DNA of 29,277 bases, from assembly GCA_046723355.1 (NCBI GenBank), contig JBKOUJ010000027.1, positions 1 to 29,277 of the forward strand, given 5' to 3'. The stretch comes from 13-2-20CM-68-14 sp046723355 (lineage in GTDB: Bacteria > Actinomycetota > Thermoleophilia > Gaiellales > Gaiellaceae). Shown piece by piece: positions 13,082 through 24,205 of this stretch (position 1 is its first letter; each line of letters starts with the position of its first letter). Position numbers and translations under genes: made by a program. The notes under the pieces are model-generated. The model was not told the DNA's origin and searched no databases. It worked only from the letters and a program-made list of their open reading frames with translations.

Positions 13082-14075
13082 GATACGCGTCATGCGGGAG
13101 GACCTGCTCCCGCCGAAGGAGCCGCCGCGGCGGCATCTGATCTCGATCGGCGACCTCGAGCGCGAGGACGTCGAACGGCTCCTCGCGACCGCGCGCAGCT
13201 TCGAGCGCTCGCTCGAGCGGGAGCTGAAGAAGCTGCCGACGCTGCGCGGCAAGACGGTCGTCAACGTCTTCTACGAGTCTTCGACCCGCACGTCCTCGAG
13301 CTTCGAGCTCGCGGCGAAGCGGCTCTCAGCCGACACGATGTCGATCAAGGCTGCCGGCTCGTCGGTCGATAAGGGCGAGTCGCTGAAGGACACGGCGCTG
13401 ACGCTCGGCGCCTACGACCCGGACGTGATCGTGATCCGGCACCCGCAGATCGGCGCGCCGCAGCTGGTCGCCCGCTTCACCGGCGCCCACGTCGTCAACG
13501 CCGGCGACGGCAAGCACCAGCACCCGACGCAGGCGCTGCTCGACCTGTACACGATCCAGGAGGAGCTCGGCCGGATCGACGCCCTGCACGTTGCGATCGT
13601 CGGCGACGTCCTCCACTCGCGGGTCGCCCGCTCGAACATCCAGGCCCTCGCGCTGATGGGGGCGCGGGTGACGCTGGTCGGCCCGCCGCCCCTGATTCCG
13701 CGCGGGATCGAGGCGATGGGCTGCGAGGTCGCGCACGAGATCGATGCGATCAAGGCCGCGGACGTCGTCTACGTCCTGCGCATGCAGCGGGAGCGGATGG
13801 CCGAGGGCGCCAACTACGTGCCCTCGCTCCGCGAGTACACGGCGCGATGGGGCGTGACGCCCGAGCGGCTGCGGCCGGGGCAGAAGGTGATGCACCCCGG
13901 GCCGATGAACCGTGGCGTCGAGATCGACGGCACGGTCGCCGATGCCGCCGATGCGCTGATCGAGCGCCAGGTGCGCTCGGGTCTGGTCGTCCGGATGGCC
14001 GTGCTCTACGACCTCCTCACCCACGGGCCCGCCGGCGTCCAGGCGGCGGCCCTGCACGAGATCGGAGCGGCGTGA
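13074..14075 (+). CDS. pyrB: Aspartate carbamoyltransferase catalytic subunit
   Basis: A 333-residue enzyme condensing carbamoyl phosphate with L-aspartate to N-carbamoyl-L-aspartate, the second step of UMP synthesis. The carbamoyl-phosphate loop STRTS (70-74) sits in FYESSTRTSSSFE. The 80s-type loop GSSVDKGESLKDT, the HQHPTQALLDLYT block (H150) and the late HPGPMNRGVEID are all present. It is of the class lacking regulatory subunits (no pyrI here), as in other actinobacteria. The GTG at 13074 overlaps the pyrR end by 8 nt and has GAGGAGG upstream (from about 13057). An N-terminal extension of about 20 residues is slightly long. Confidence 0.97.
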   Translation: MAEIRVMREDLLPPKEPPRRHLISIGDLEREDVERLLATARSFERSLERELKKLPTLRGKTVVNVFYESSTRTSSSFELAAKRLSADTMSIKAAGSSVDKGESLKDTALTLGAYDPDVIVIRHPQIGAPQLVARFTGAHVVNAGDGKHQHPTQALLDLYTIQEELGRIDALHVAIVGDVLHSRVARSNIQALALMGARVTLVGPPPLIPRGIEAMGCEVAHEIDAIKAADVVYVLRMQRERMAEGANYVPSLREYTARWGVTPERLRPGQKVMHPGPMNRGVEIDGTVADAADALIERQVRSGLVVRMAVLYDLLTHGPAGVQAAALHEIGAA

Positions 14076-15373
14076 TGCTGTTCGGAAAGACGGGCCAAGA
14101 GAACCTGGTCGTCCGCGGCGCGCGCGTCATCGACCCGACCGAAGGGGTCGACGCCGTCCTGGATGTCCGCGTCGACGCGGGTATCGTCGCGCAGCTCGGG
14201 ACGAACCTAGAGACGAACGAGCATCGCGTCATCGACGGCGAGGGCGTCGTGCTCGCGCCGGCGTTTGTCGACCCTCACGTCCACTTGCGCAGTCCCGGAC
14301 GCGAGGACGAGGAGACGGTCGCGACCGGCACGGCGGCGGCAGCGGCCGGCGGCTACTGCGCCGTCCTCGCGATGCCGAACACCGAGCCGGTCGTCGACTC
14401 GGCCACCGTGCTGGGCTCGCTGGCGGAGGCGGGGCAGGCCGAGGCGGAGGTGCCGGTCGGCTTCCTCGCCGCGATCACGAAGGGTCAGGACGGGGCCGAG
14501 CTGACCGAGATGGCCGAGCTCGCCGACGCCGGCGCGGCCGGGTTCACCGACGACGGGCATCCCGTGGTCGCGCCCGGGCTGATGCGCCGGGCGCTCCAGT
14601 ACAGCTCGGTGACGGGGCGGCGCCTCGCGCTCCACTGCGAGGAGCCGACGCTCTCGAAGGGCGGCCAGATGCACGAGGGGGCCGTCTCTGCCGAGCTCGG
14701 GTTCGCGGGATACCCGTCCGTCGCCGAGAGCCTGATGGTCGAGCGCGACCTGGGGCTCGCGGGGTACGAGGGGCAGCCGCTTCACCTTATGCACCTGTCC
14801 GCCCGCGAGTCGGTGGAGGCCCTGTCGCGTGCACAGGTCGCCGGCGTCGCCGCGACCGGCGAGGTGACGCCGCATCACCTCTGCCTTACGGACGAAGCGG
14901 TGCGGTCGCTCGACTCGAACGTGAAGATGAATCCGCCCCTTCGCGCGGAGGAGGACCGCCAGGCGCTGATCGCAGGGCTTCGCGACGGGACGATCGCCGC
15001 GGTCGCCACCGACCACGCACCTCGCGCGCGGCACGAGAAGGAGGTCCCGTTCGAGGCGGCGCCGTTCGGCGTTACCGGGCTCGAAACCGCCTTCCCCGCG
15101 CTCTACACGTACCTCGTCGAGCCGGGGCTGCTAAAGCTCGAGACGCTGCTCGAGCGCATGTCGGCTGGGCCGGCGCGGGCGTATGGGCTGGATGCGCCGC
15201 GGATCGCCGTCGGCGCGCCGGCGAATCTCGTCCTGCTCGACCTCAAGGCGAGCCGGCGCGTCGCTGAGGCCGACTTCCACTCCCGCTCGGCGAACTCGTG
15301 GCTGATCGGCGAGACGGTGAAGGGCCAGGTGCGGCTGACCATGGCGGCCGGGAGAGTCGCCTACGAGGGATGA
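14075..15373 (+). CDS. pyrC: Dihydroorotase (class I)
   Basis: A 432-residue amidohydrolase that closes carbamoyl-aspartate to dihydroorotate, the third step. The first metal motif is FVDPHVHLRSPG; AVLAMPNTEPVVD, ALHCEEP (His), LMHLSARESVEAL and VATDHAPRARHEKE (metal Asp and substrate Arg/His) complete the site. Length and motifs are those of class I (PyrC of Gram-positives), not the short E. coli type. The start overlaps the pyrB stop as TGATG; a GTG three bases earlier is in frame and cannot be excluded. Confidence 0.96.
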   Translation: MLFGKTGQENLVVRGARVIDPTEGVDAVLDVRVDAGIVAQLGTNLETNEHRVIDGEGVVLAPAFVDPHVHLRSPGREDEETVATGTAAAAAGGYCAVLAMPNTEPVVDSATVLGSLAEAGQAEAEVPVGFLAAITKGQDGAELTEMAELADAGAAGFTDDGHPVVAPGLMRRALQYSSVTGRRLALHCEEPTLSKGGQMHEGAVSAELGFAGYPSVAESLMVERDLGLAGYEGQPLHLMHLSARESVEALSRAQVAGVAATGEVTPHHLCLTDEAVRSLDSNVKMNPPLRAEEDRQALIAGLRDGTIAAVATDHAPRARHEKEVPFEAAPFGVTGLETAFPALYTYLVEPGLLKLETLLERMSAGPARAYGLDAPRIAVGAPANLVLLDLKASRRVAEADFHSRSANSWLIGETVKGQVRLTMAAGRVAYEG

Positions 15374-15936
15374 CCCCCGTGGCCGAGACCTACCTCGACG
15401 AGACGGCCGAGGCATACCGCGACGACGTCGTGGCCTCGATCGCCGCCCACGTCGAGGTGCTGGCCTCGTTCGTGCTCGGCTCCGGCCTCGTCGGCGGCTA
15501 CCGGCCGGGCGAGAGCGACCTCGACCTGGTGGTGGTGGTAGACGCGCCGCTCCGAGGTGAGGCGCGCCGCGCCGCGATCGAGCGAATTGCCGCACTCGAG
15601 CTGCCGGGACGGCGGCTCGAGCTGGTTGTCTACGTGCGGGATAACGAGCCGCCCGACTTCGACCTCAACCTCGAGGTCGACGCCGACGGCGTCCGCGAGG
15701 CGCCAGACGAGGCCGACCACTGGTTCGTGATCGATGCCGGCATCGCGCAGGAGCGCATTCCCGACTGGCTCGACTACTTCGAGCCGGTTCCGGAGGAGCG
15801 CGTGCGCGAGGCGGTCGAGCAGTCCCTCGCCTGGTCGGCAGAGTGGCCCGACCTGGAGTTCGCGAGACTGAACGCGGCGCGTGCGCGCCACTACCTCGAG
15901 CACGGCGAGTGGCTCTCGAAAGGGGATGCGGCGTGA
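15370..15936 (+). CDS. AadA-like nucleotidyltransferase within the pyr operon
   Basis: A 188-residue protein with the Pol-beta nucleotidyltransferase signature GSGLVGGYRPGESDLDLVVVV (GS-x(n)-D-x-D). A third acidic residue is likely in LELVVYV. An all-helical C-terminal part contains LEFARLNAARARHYLEHGEWLSKGDAA. The layout resembles aminoglycoside 3''-adenylyltransferase (ANT(3'')/AadA) and related housekeeping paralogs. However, it stops right after the SKxxA segment, about where ANT proteins continue for several dozen residues. The ATG overlaps the pyrC stop (ATGA) and its own stop overlaps the carA GTG (GTGA), so it is translated as a true operon member. The substrate is unknown; resistance is not implied. 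Confidence 0.78.
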   Translation: MTPVAETYLDETAEAYRDDVVASIAAHVEVLASFVLGSGLVGGYRPGESDLDLVVVVDAPLRGEARRAAIERIAALELPGRRLELVVYVRDNEPPDFDLNLEVDADGVREAPDEADHWFVIDAGIAQERIPDWLDYFEPVPEERVREAVEQSLAWSAEWPDLEFARLNAARARHYLEHGEWLSKGDAA

Positions 15937-16962
15937 AGGGCTTTCTTGCGCTCGAGGACGGCACCGTCTTCCGCGGCGAGTCGGTCGGGGCCGACGGATT
16001 CGCCTTCGGCGAGGCGGTCTTCACGACCGCGATGACGGGCTACCAGGAGATCGTCACAGACCCGAGCTTCGCCGAGCAGATCGTGGCTTTCACGGCGCCG
16101 ATGGTCGGCAACTACGGCGTCGAGTCGAGGCGCTCCGAATCACGCGCGCCTCACGCACGCGCCGTCGTGATGCGGGAGGCGCGCGGGCCGGCCTGGACGG
16201 ACTGGCTGGTCGAGCGCGACCTCGTTGCGCTCTCCGGGATCGACACGCGCACCCTGACGCTGCACCTGCGCAGCCGCGGCGCCATGCGCGCAGTGGCGGT
16301 CGCCGGCGAGGCGTCGGTCGATGAGGCTGTGCGGGCCGTCTCCGAGCAGCCGCCGATGGCCGGCCGCCCGCTCGCCGCCGGCGTTTCGACCGAGGACCCG
16401 TACGTCTTCAGCGACCACGGCCGCGCCCGGATCGCCGTCGTCGACTACGGCTGCAAGCGCTCGATCCTGAAGCGGCTTTCGGCCGCAGGCGCGGCCGTGA
16501 CGGTCTTCCCGCACTCGGCGCGGGTCCGCGACCTGCATACCTTCGACGGGATCCTGCTCTCGAACGGGCCGGGCGACCCCGAGCCGCTCCACGACGAGGT
16601 CGACACGGTTCGCGCGCTGCTCGGCCGGGTCCCGATCCTCGGGATCTGCCTAGGCCACCAGTTGCTTGCGCTCGCGACGGGGCACGAAACCTACAAGCTG
16701 CCCTTCGGGCACCGCGGCGCCAACCACCCGGTGCTCGACAAGCGGGCCGACCGCGTGCTCGTTACGAGCCAGAACCACGGCTTCGCGGTCAGGGCGAGCT
16801 CCGCGAAGGAGGTCACCCACGTCTCGCTCTACGACGGGACCGTCGAGGGCCTCGACTTCCCGTGGCTGCGAGCCCGCTCGCTGCAGTTCCACCCCGAGGC
16901 CGGGCCGGGGCCGCACGATGCCTGGGCGCTCTTCGAGCAGTGGATCGGGGAGGTGTCGACGC

Positions 16963-16979
<17 letters not shown>
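15933..16979 (+). CDS. carA: Carbamoyl-phosphate synthase small subunit (glutamine amidotransferase)
   Basis: A 348-residue subunit that releases ammonia from glutamine for CarB. The N-terminal CarA-specific domain (FLALEDGTVFRGES, TTAMTGYQEIVTDPS, NYGVE) is followed by a class I amidotransferase domain with triad C239 (GICLGHQLLALATG), H320 and E322 (LQFHPEAGPGPHDA). Also seen are LLSNGPGDPEPL and QNHGFAV. The GTG start overlaps the nucleotidyltransferase stop as GTGA. Length is slightly under the E. coli protein (~380), the difference being mostly at the N-terminus and C-terminus. Confidence 0.97.
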
Positions 16980-20032
<3,053 letters not shown>

Positions 20033-20052
<20 letters not shown>

Positions 20053-20704
20053 AGTCACCCGCTCCGAGCGGGTCGGCCCCTACACGCTTTTGCGCGTGCG
20101 CCGCGGGCGCCTCGAGCCGGGCGTCCCCGGCCAGTTCTTCATGCTGGAGGCGCCGGGGCGCCTCCTACCGCGGCCGATGAGCCTCTGTCTTGTGCCGCCC
20201 GGCGAGCTCGCCTTCCTGATCGACCCGGTCGGACCTGCGTCGCGGGCCCTTTGCGCGCTCGAGCCCGGCGACCGGATCTCGATTCTCGGGCCGCTCGGAA
20301 ACGGCTACCGCCTAGACGTCGAACGACCGCTCATCGTCGGCGGCGGCATCGGCGTCGCGCCGCTTCCGTACCTCTCGGAGGTGTTGAACCAGCCTCCGGC
20401 GATCCTCGGATTCCGAACCGCCGCGCATGCCGGGGCGGCGGCGCTCCTTCCCGGCGCGCAGGTGGTGATCGACCCGATCCTGGTCACGGACGCGATGCCG
20501 GCCGGCCACGATGTGCTTGCCTGCGGCCCCGAGCCGATGCTCGAGGCGGTCGCGCGGCTCGAGCCGACCGCGCAACTTGCCTGGGAGGCCCCGATGGCGT
20601 GCGGCTACGGCGCCTGCTATGGCTGCGCGGTCGAGATCGACGGCGAGATCAAGCGACTCTGCGTCGAGGGGCCGGTGCTCGCAGCAGCGGCAGTGTCCGT
20701 ATGA
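20033..20704 (+). CDS. pyrK: Dihydroorotate dehydrogenase electron transfer subunit
   Basis: A 223-residue ferredoxin-reductase-like subunit that passes electrons from PyrD to NAD+. An N-terminal FAD domain has LLPRPMSL (RPxS flavin motif) and GPLGNGY. An NAD domain with IVGGGIGVAPLPYL and LACGPEPML follows. The C-terminal 2Fe-2S loop is CGYGACYGCAVEIDGEIKRLC, with four cysteines in the C-x4-C-x2-C-x(n)-C pattern. It is about 30 residues shorter than B. subtilis PyrK. The ATG at 20033 overlaps carB by 20 nt and its stop overlaps pyrD. PyrK plus PyrD gives the class 1B heterotetramer instead of the quinone-linked class 2 enzyme. Confidence 0.94.
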
Positions 20705-21591
20705 ACCTCCTCAACGCTTCGGGTTGCCTAGACGCGCTGACGGCACCCGAGATCGCGCGCTCGCTGGACGCCTTCGTCACGAAGACGGTGACGCCGCTTC
20801 CGCGCGAGGGAAACGCGCCGCCGCGGATCGCCGAGGTCGAGCACGGGATGCTGAACTCGATCGGGCTCGCGAACCCCGGCATCGACTGCTTCGTCTCGAA
20901 CAGCCTGCCGCGCCTGGCGGACCTGGGTGTGCCGATCTGGGTGTCTGTCGGCGGCTTCGACGTCGCCGACTACGCCGACCTCTGCGACCGCCTGGACGAC
21001 CTCCCCGAGGTCGCGGCGATCGAGTTGAACGTCTCCTGCCCGAACGTCGACGACGTGCCGGCGAGCGTGGGGGAGATCGTCGCCGCGGCGCGGGGGGCGA
21101 CGCGCAAGGCGCTCTACACGAAGCTCTCGCCTGCGACCGCCGAGGTCGCCGAGGTCGCGCAGGCCGCGCAACAGGCCGGAACGGACGGGCTTTCGCTCGT
21201 CAACACGATCCTCGGGCTCGCGCTCGACGAGCGAACGCTCCAGCCCCGGCTGTCGCGCTCTGCCGGCGGCCTTTCGGGCCCGGCGCTGAAGCCGATCGCG
21301 TTGGGCGCCGTCCACGCCTGCTATGCGGCGACCGGGCTCCCGATCGTCGGCATGGGCGGGATCTCGTCCGGCCGCGATGCGCTCGAGTTCGTCGCCGCCG
21401 GCGCGTCCAGCGTCGCGCTCGGGACGATCCTCTTCTCCGACCCCGGCGCTCCCGGCCGCGTCAGAACCGAGCTTGCGGGCGAGCTGAAGCGGCTCAGCGT
21501 TGGCGGTCTCGACAACGTAATCGGCCTCGCGCACGCCGAACCGGCGTCGCATCTCGCCAGAGCGGAGCGCGCCGCGTCGGTGTCCAGCTAG
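20701..21591 (+). CDS. pyrD: Dihydroorotate dehydrogenase, class 1B catalytic subunit
   Basis: A 296-residue FMN barrel enzyme oxidising dihydroorotate to orotate. The catalytic base Cys is in AIELNVSCPNVDDVP. LYTKLSPA, GTDGLSLVNTILGLALD, LSGPALKPIALGAVHAC and GMGGISSGRDALEFVAAGASSVALGTILF provide the FMN and substrate pockets. The protein begins directly at NLLNASGCLD, so the first ~15 residues usual in class 1B enzymes are absent. No in-frame start upstream would restore them sensibly. The ATG overlaps the pyrK stop (ATGA). It is the last gene of the operon; pyrF and pyrE do not follow. Confidence 0.94.
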   Translation: MNLLNASGCLDALTAPEIARSLDAFVTKTVTPLPREGNAPPRIAEVEHGMLNSIGLANPGIDCFVSNSLPRLADLGVPIWVSVGGFDVADYADLCDRLDDLPEVAAIELNVSCPNVDDVPASVGEIVAAARGATRKALYTKLSPATAEVAEVAQAAQQAGTDGLSLVNTILGLALDERTLQPRLSRSAGGLSGPALKPIALGAVHACYAATGLPIVGMGGISSGRDALEFVAAGASSVALGTILFSDPGAPGRVRTELAGELKRLSVGGLDNVIGLAHAEPASHLARAERAASVSS

Positions 21592-21592
21592 T

Positions 21593-21617
21593 AAACATCC
21601 TGCAAATCTGCATGTTT
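21593..21617. terminator. Weak hairpin after pyrD
   Basis: AAACAT (21593-21598) pairs with ATGTTT (21612-21617), with an inner GCA/TGC pair and a 3-nt bulge, then TTAG. It begins right after the pyrD stop and precedes the mihF promoter, so it may end the pyr transcript. The AT-rich stem and short T-run make it a weak terminator candidate or possibly a protein site. Confidence 0.3.
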
Positions 21618-21625
21618 TAGGGTGG

Positions 21626-21653
21626 TTGACCTCGTCGCCCCACTTGTTAGTAT
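21626..21653 (+). promoter_or_regulatory. mihF promoter
   Basis: TTGACC (21626-21631), a 16-bp spacer and TAGTAT (21648-21653), with transcription expected near 21660 and a GTG start at 21663. It shares its -10 hexamer with the SOS promoter at 8461 but has no LexA box. It gives mihF and gmk expression independent of the pyr operon. Confidence 0.7.
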
Positions 21654-21662
21654 GCGGCGTTC

Positions 21663-21992
21663 GTGCCAGCGCTCAAGACCCAGGCCCAGGCACCGCTTCG
21701 CTCGCTCGATCAGCGCATGGAGGCGCTCAAGCGGGCAAACGACATTCGTGTCCGCAGGGCACAGCTCAAGAAGGATCTCAAGAACGGCTCCGCCAGCATC
21801 GACGACGTTCTCCGTGATCCTCCGGAGTACGTCTCGACGGCCAAGGTCTTCGACATCTTGATGGCCGTGCCGAAGTTCGGCCGCGTCAAGGCCGCCCGCT
21901 TCCTGAACCAGTGCAGGATCAGCCAGTCGAAGACCGTTGGAGGCCTGTCTGAGCGCCAGCGCGCCGAGCTCATCGGGCTCTTCAACAGGTAG
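21663..21992 (+). CDS. mihF: Integration host factor, actinobacterial type (mIHF)
   Basis: A 109-residue nucleoid protein specific to Actinobacteria, unrelated to the HU-fold IHF. It is essential in mycobacteria and needed for phage L5 integration. The N-terminal helix (RSLDQRMEALKRANDIRVRRAQLKKDLKNGSAS) is followed by the helix-two-turn-helix DNA-binding part DILMAVPKFGRVKAARFLNQCRISQSKTVGGLSERQRAELIGLF. The GTG start sits a few bases after the predicted transcription start, so the mRNA is leaderless. Its end overlaps the presumed gmk start by 56 nt. The mihF-gmk-rpoZ-coaBC order is conserved in actinobacteria. Confidence 0.95.
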   Translation: MPALKTQAQAPLRSLDQRMEALKRANDIRVRRAQLKKDLKNGSASIDDVLRDPPEYVSTAKVFDILMAVPKFGRVKAARFLNQCRISQSKTVGGLSERQRAELIGLFNR

Positions 21993-22575
21993 CCAGACGC
22001 GCCCGCCGGTCTTCGTCATCACCGGCACGTCCGGCGAGGGCAAGAGCACGCTGGCAAGGCTGCTGCTGGAACGGGTCCCCGAGCTCGAGCTCGCGGTCTC
22101 GGTGACCACACGCGAACGACGCCCGAGCGAGGAGGAAGGGCGCGAGTACTACTTCAGAAGCCAGGGGGAGTTCGACCGTCTGCTCGCCGCCGACGAGTTT
22201 CTCGAGTGGGTCGAGTGGCCCTGGGGCGAGCACAGGCGCGCCGGCACGCTCTGGTCGGAGATCGAGCGGATCACCGAAAAAGGGCATCCGGTGCTCCTGG
22301 AGCTCGAGACCGGCGGCGCACTCGCGGTGCGCGACCGGATCCCGGGCAGCATCACGATCTTCATCACCGCCCCGAACCGCGAGGAGCTCGAAAGACGTCT
22401 TCGTTCACGTGGCACCGAGAGCGAAGCCGAGATCGAGCAGCGCATCGCCCAGGCGCTCGAGCAGCGGAAGCTCGCCGGCGAGTTCTCCTACACGATCGTC
22501 AACGACGACCTCGAGCGCGCGATCCGCGAGCTGGAGGGGATCGTGAGAAGAGAGCTGGCTGCGGCACGCGCCTGA
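21937..22575 (+). CDS. gmk: Guanylate kinase (divergent)
   Basis: About 190-212 residues; phosphorylates GMP to GDP. The P-loop is TGTSGEGKST. The GMP-binding segment VSVTTRERRPSEEEGREYYF holds the expected Ser/Arg/Arg/Glu, FLEWVEW holds a Glu, and the lid RRLRSRGTESEAEIEQRI is normal. Odd: the usual YGT motif is replaced by HRRAGT, losing the GMP-binding Tyr, and EIDVQGA is replaced by ELETGGA. The only canonical start in frame is TTG 21937, deep inside mihF, which leaves about 24 residues before the first strand. CTG 21949 is another option. Synteny with mihF and rpoZ supports gmk, but altered specificity is possible. Confidence 0.82.
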   Translation: MEACLSASAPSSSGSSTGSQTRPPVFVITGTSGEGKSTLARLLLERVPELELAVSVTTRERRPSEEEGREYYFRSQGEFDRLLAADEFLEWVEWPWGEHRRAGTLWSEIERITEKGHPVLLELETGGALAVRDRIPGSITIFITAPNREELERRLRSRGTESEAEIEQRIAQALEQRKLAGEFSYTIVNDDLERAIRELEGIVRRELAAARA

Positions 22576-22633
22576 GAGCACACGCGCTCACGGACCAACG
22601 GCGGGTTTAGACGGCCGCACGGGCCTTTTTGAC

Positions 22634-22651
22634 GGCGCCGCAAGCGGCGCC
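22634..22651. other. Perfect 8-bp hairpin in the rpoZ leader region
   Basis: GGCGCCGC-AA-GCGGCGCC lies between gmk and rpoZ, 27 bp before the rpoZ ATG. T5 precedes it (22626-22630) and no T-run follows, so it is not a classic + strand terminator. A small stem GGCC (22613-22616)/GGCC (22622-22625) followed by those five Ts could be a weak gmk terminator. A -10-like TAGGCT (22664-22669) then stands 9 bp before rpoZ. Confidence 0.4.
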
Positions 22652-22678
22652 TCCGGCTGCAGGTAGGCTGCCCGGACA

Positions 22679-22909
22679 ATGATCCATCCACGCATCGACA
22701 CCCTGCTCGAGAACGTCGACTCGCGATACGCCCTCGTGATCGTGGCCGCCAAGCGCGCTCGGCAGATCAACAACTACCACCACCAACTCGGCGAAGGCAC
22801 GTTCGACCAGTTCCTGCCCCCGCTCATCGAGTCGCGGTCGAAGAACTACCTCACGATGGCGCTCGAGGAGACCGCGGAGGGCAAGATCAAGTACGCGTAC
22901 GCCAAGTAG
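22679..22909 (+). CDS. rpoZ: DNA-directed RNA polymerase omega subunit
   Basis: A 76-residue omega subunit that helps beta' fold and assemble in RNA polymerase. Typical segments: IDTLLENVDSRYALVIVAAKRARQINNY (the conserved SRY...AKRARQIN helix) and the C-terminal KNYLTMALEETAEGKIKY. The ATG at 22679 follows TAGGCT (22664-22669) with no Shine-Dalgarno. Placement between gmk and coaBC matches the actinobacterial order. Confidence 0.95.
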   Translation: MIHPRIDTLLENVDSRYALVIVAAKRARQINNYHHQLGEGTFDQFLPPLIESRSKNYLTMALEETAEGKIKYAYAK

Positions 22910-22932
22910 GCGGCCCGCGCCAAGCAAGAGGA

Positions 22933-22992
22933 GGGACTTTCCCGAACGGGGACTGTCCCAATAACGGTCGTTGGGACAGACCCCTAGGGGTC
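22933..22992. repeat. Dispersed palindromic repeat, copy B
   Basis: The first 51 nt match 8367-8417. The core is an intact inverted repeat CTGTCCCAA (22953-22961)/TTGGGACAG (22971-22979) with a 9-nt loop. It runs into a perfect palindrome GACCCCTAGGGGTC (22979-22992). As RNA it would form stacked hairpins between rpoZ and coaBC and may stabilise or end the rpoZ transcript. It looks like a REP/MITE-type element. Confidence 0.6.
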
Positions 22993-23047
22993 ACTCCCGG
23001 CCTTCAAAACGTCGATCTTGCTGCGTTCAAAGGGCAGAATGTTGGCC

Positions 23048-24205
23048 ATGGCACGGGTCCTGCTCGGCGTCACCGGCGGAATCGCGGCGTATAAGGCGGC
23101 CGAGCTCGCGCGCCTGCTGGTCAAGGCCGGGCACGAGGTCACGCCGATCCTGACGCCCGAGGCCGAGAGCTTCGTCACCGCGAAGACCTTCGAGGCGCTG
23201 GCGAGGCGCGAGGCGCCGCGGGAGCTGTATCCCCACCTCGTCGAAGCCGACCTGCTCGCGATCGCGCCGCTTTCCGCCAACACGCTAGCCAAGCTCGCGA
23301 ACGGCATCGCCGACAACGTGCTGACGCAGACGGCGCTCGCGTTCGATGGCCCGCTGCTGGCGGCGCCGGCCATGAACCCGCGGATGTGGGCCAACCGAGC
23401 GACGCGTGAGAACGTGGCTCGCCTTCGCGAGCACGGCATCGTGCTCGTCGGCCCCGACGAAGGCGAGATGGCCGAAGGCGAGTGGGGACTCGGCCGCATG
23501 AGCGAGCCGGATCAGATCTTCGAGCGCATAGAGAGCGTGCTGGCGCGCCGCGGCCAGCTCGCCGGCAAGAGAGTGCTAGTCAGTGCGGGCGGGACGCGCG
23601 AGCCGCTCGACGCCGTGCGCTTCCTCGGCAATCGCTCCTCCGGCCGAATGGGCGTCGCGCTCGCCGAGGAGGCTCGGCTGCGCGGCGCCGCGGTCACCCT
23701 CGTCGCGGCCAACCTCGCCGTCCCTGCGCCCGGGAGAGTCGAGGTCGTTCCGGCGCCGACTGCTGCGGAAGTCGAGCGCGAGGTCCTGGCGCGCTCCGAC
23801 GCCGACGTCGTCGTCATGGCGGCCGCCGTGGCCGACTATCGCCCCGCCGAGCCGATCCCCGAGAAGCGGCCGAAGGGCGGCGATCATTGGATGGTCACGC
23901 TCGAGCCGACCGCCGACGTGCTCAGGGAGCTCGGCGAGCGGCGCCGCGACGGCCAGGTGCTGATCGGCTTCGCTGCCGATCACGGCGAGACAGGCCTCGC
24001 CCGCGCGCGCGAGAAGGTGGCCGCGAAGCGCACCGACCTGATCGTGTTCAACGACGTCTCAAGAGGAGACATTGGCTTCGATACGGCCGAGAACGAGGTC
24101 GTGCTCGTCTCTGCCGACGGAGAGCGGCGAATCCAGAAGGCGCCAAAGGAGCGAATCGCGAGTGAGATCGTCGACGAGATCGTGAAGCTGGTGCCGGAGG
24201 CCTGA
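23048..24205 (+). CDS. coaBC: Bifunctional phosphopantothenoylcysteine decarboxylase / phosphopantothenate-cysteine ligase
   Basis: A 385-residue fusion enzyme carrying out two coenzyme A steps. The N-terminal CoaC flavodoxin-like domain (1 to ~175) has LLGVTGGIAAYKA, a catalytic His region YPHLVEADLLAIAPLSANTLAKLANGIAD, and APAMNPRMW (PxMNxxMW). The C-terminal CoaB domain has VLVSAGGTREPLDAVRFLGNRSSGRMG, MAAAVADYRP, KRPKGGDHW (ligase Lys) and VFNDVS. The start ATG 23048 (MARVLLGV) is chosen; ATG 23039 is in frame and has AAAGGG 4 nt upstream. It ends on TGATG, overlapping moxR. Confidence 0.95.
   Translation: MARVLLGVTGGIAAYKAAELARLLVKAGHEVTPILTPEAESFVTAKTFEALARREAPRELYPHLVEADLLAIAPLSANTLAKLANGIADNVLTQTALAFDGPLLAAPAMNPRMWANRATRENVARLREHGIVLVGPDEGEMAEGEWGLGRMSEPDQIFERIESVLARRGQLAGKRVLVSAGGTREPLDAVRFLGNRSSGRMGVALAEEARLRGAAVTLVAANLAVPAPGRVEVVPAPTAAEVEREVLARSDADVVVMAAAVADYRPAEPIPEKRPKGGDHWMVTLEPTADVLRELGERRRDGQVLIGFAADHGETGLARAREKVAAKRTDLIVFNDVSRGDIGFDTAENEVVLVSADGERRIQKAPKERIASEIVDEIVKLVPEA

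Noticed and set aside
15370..15936. Aminoglycoside resistance gene
   Set aside because: It shares the fold and signature with AadA-type enzymes, but it is a vertically placed operon member with a shortened C-terminal part. Nothing indicates a resistance role or transfer.
22634..22651. Rho-independent terminator between gmk and rpoZ
   Set aside because: The stem is perfect but no T-run follows on the + strand, and on the - strand it is followed by As. Kept only as a hairpin.
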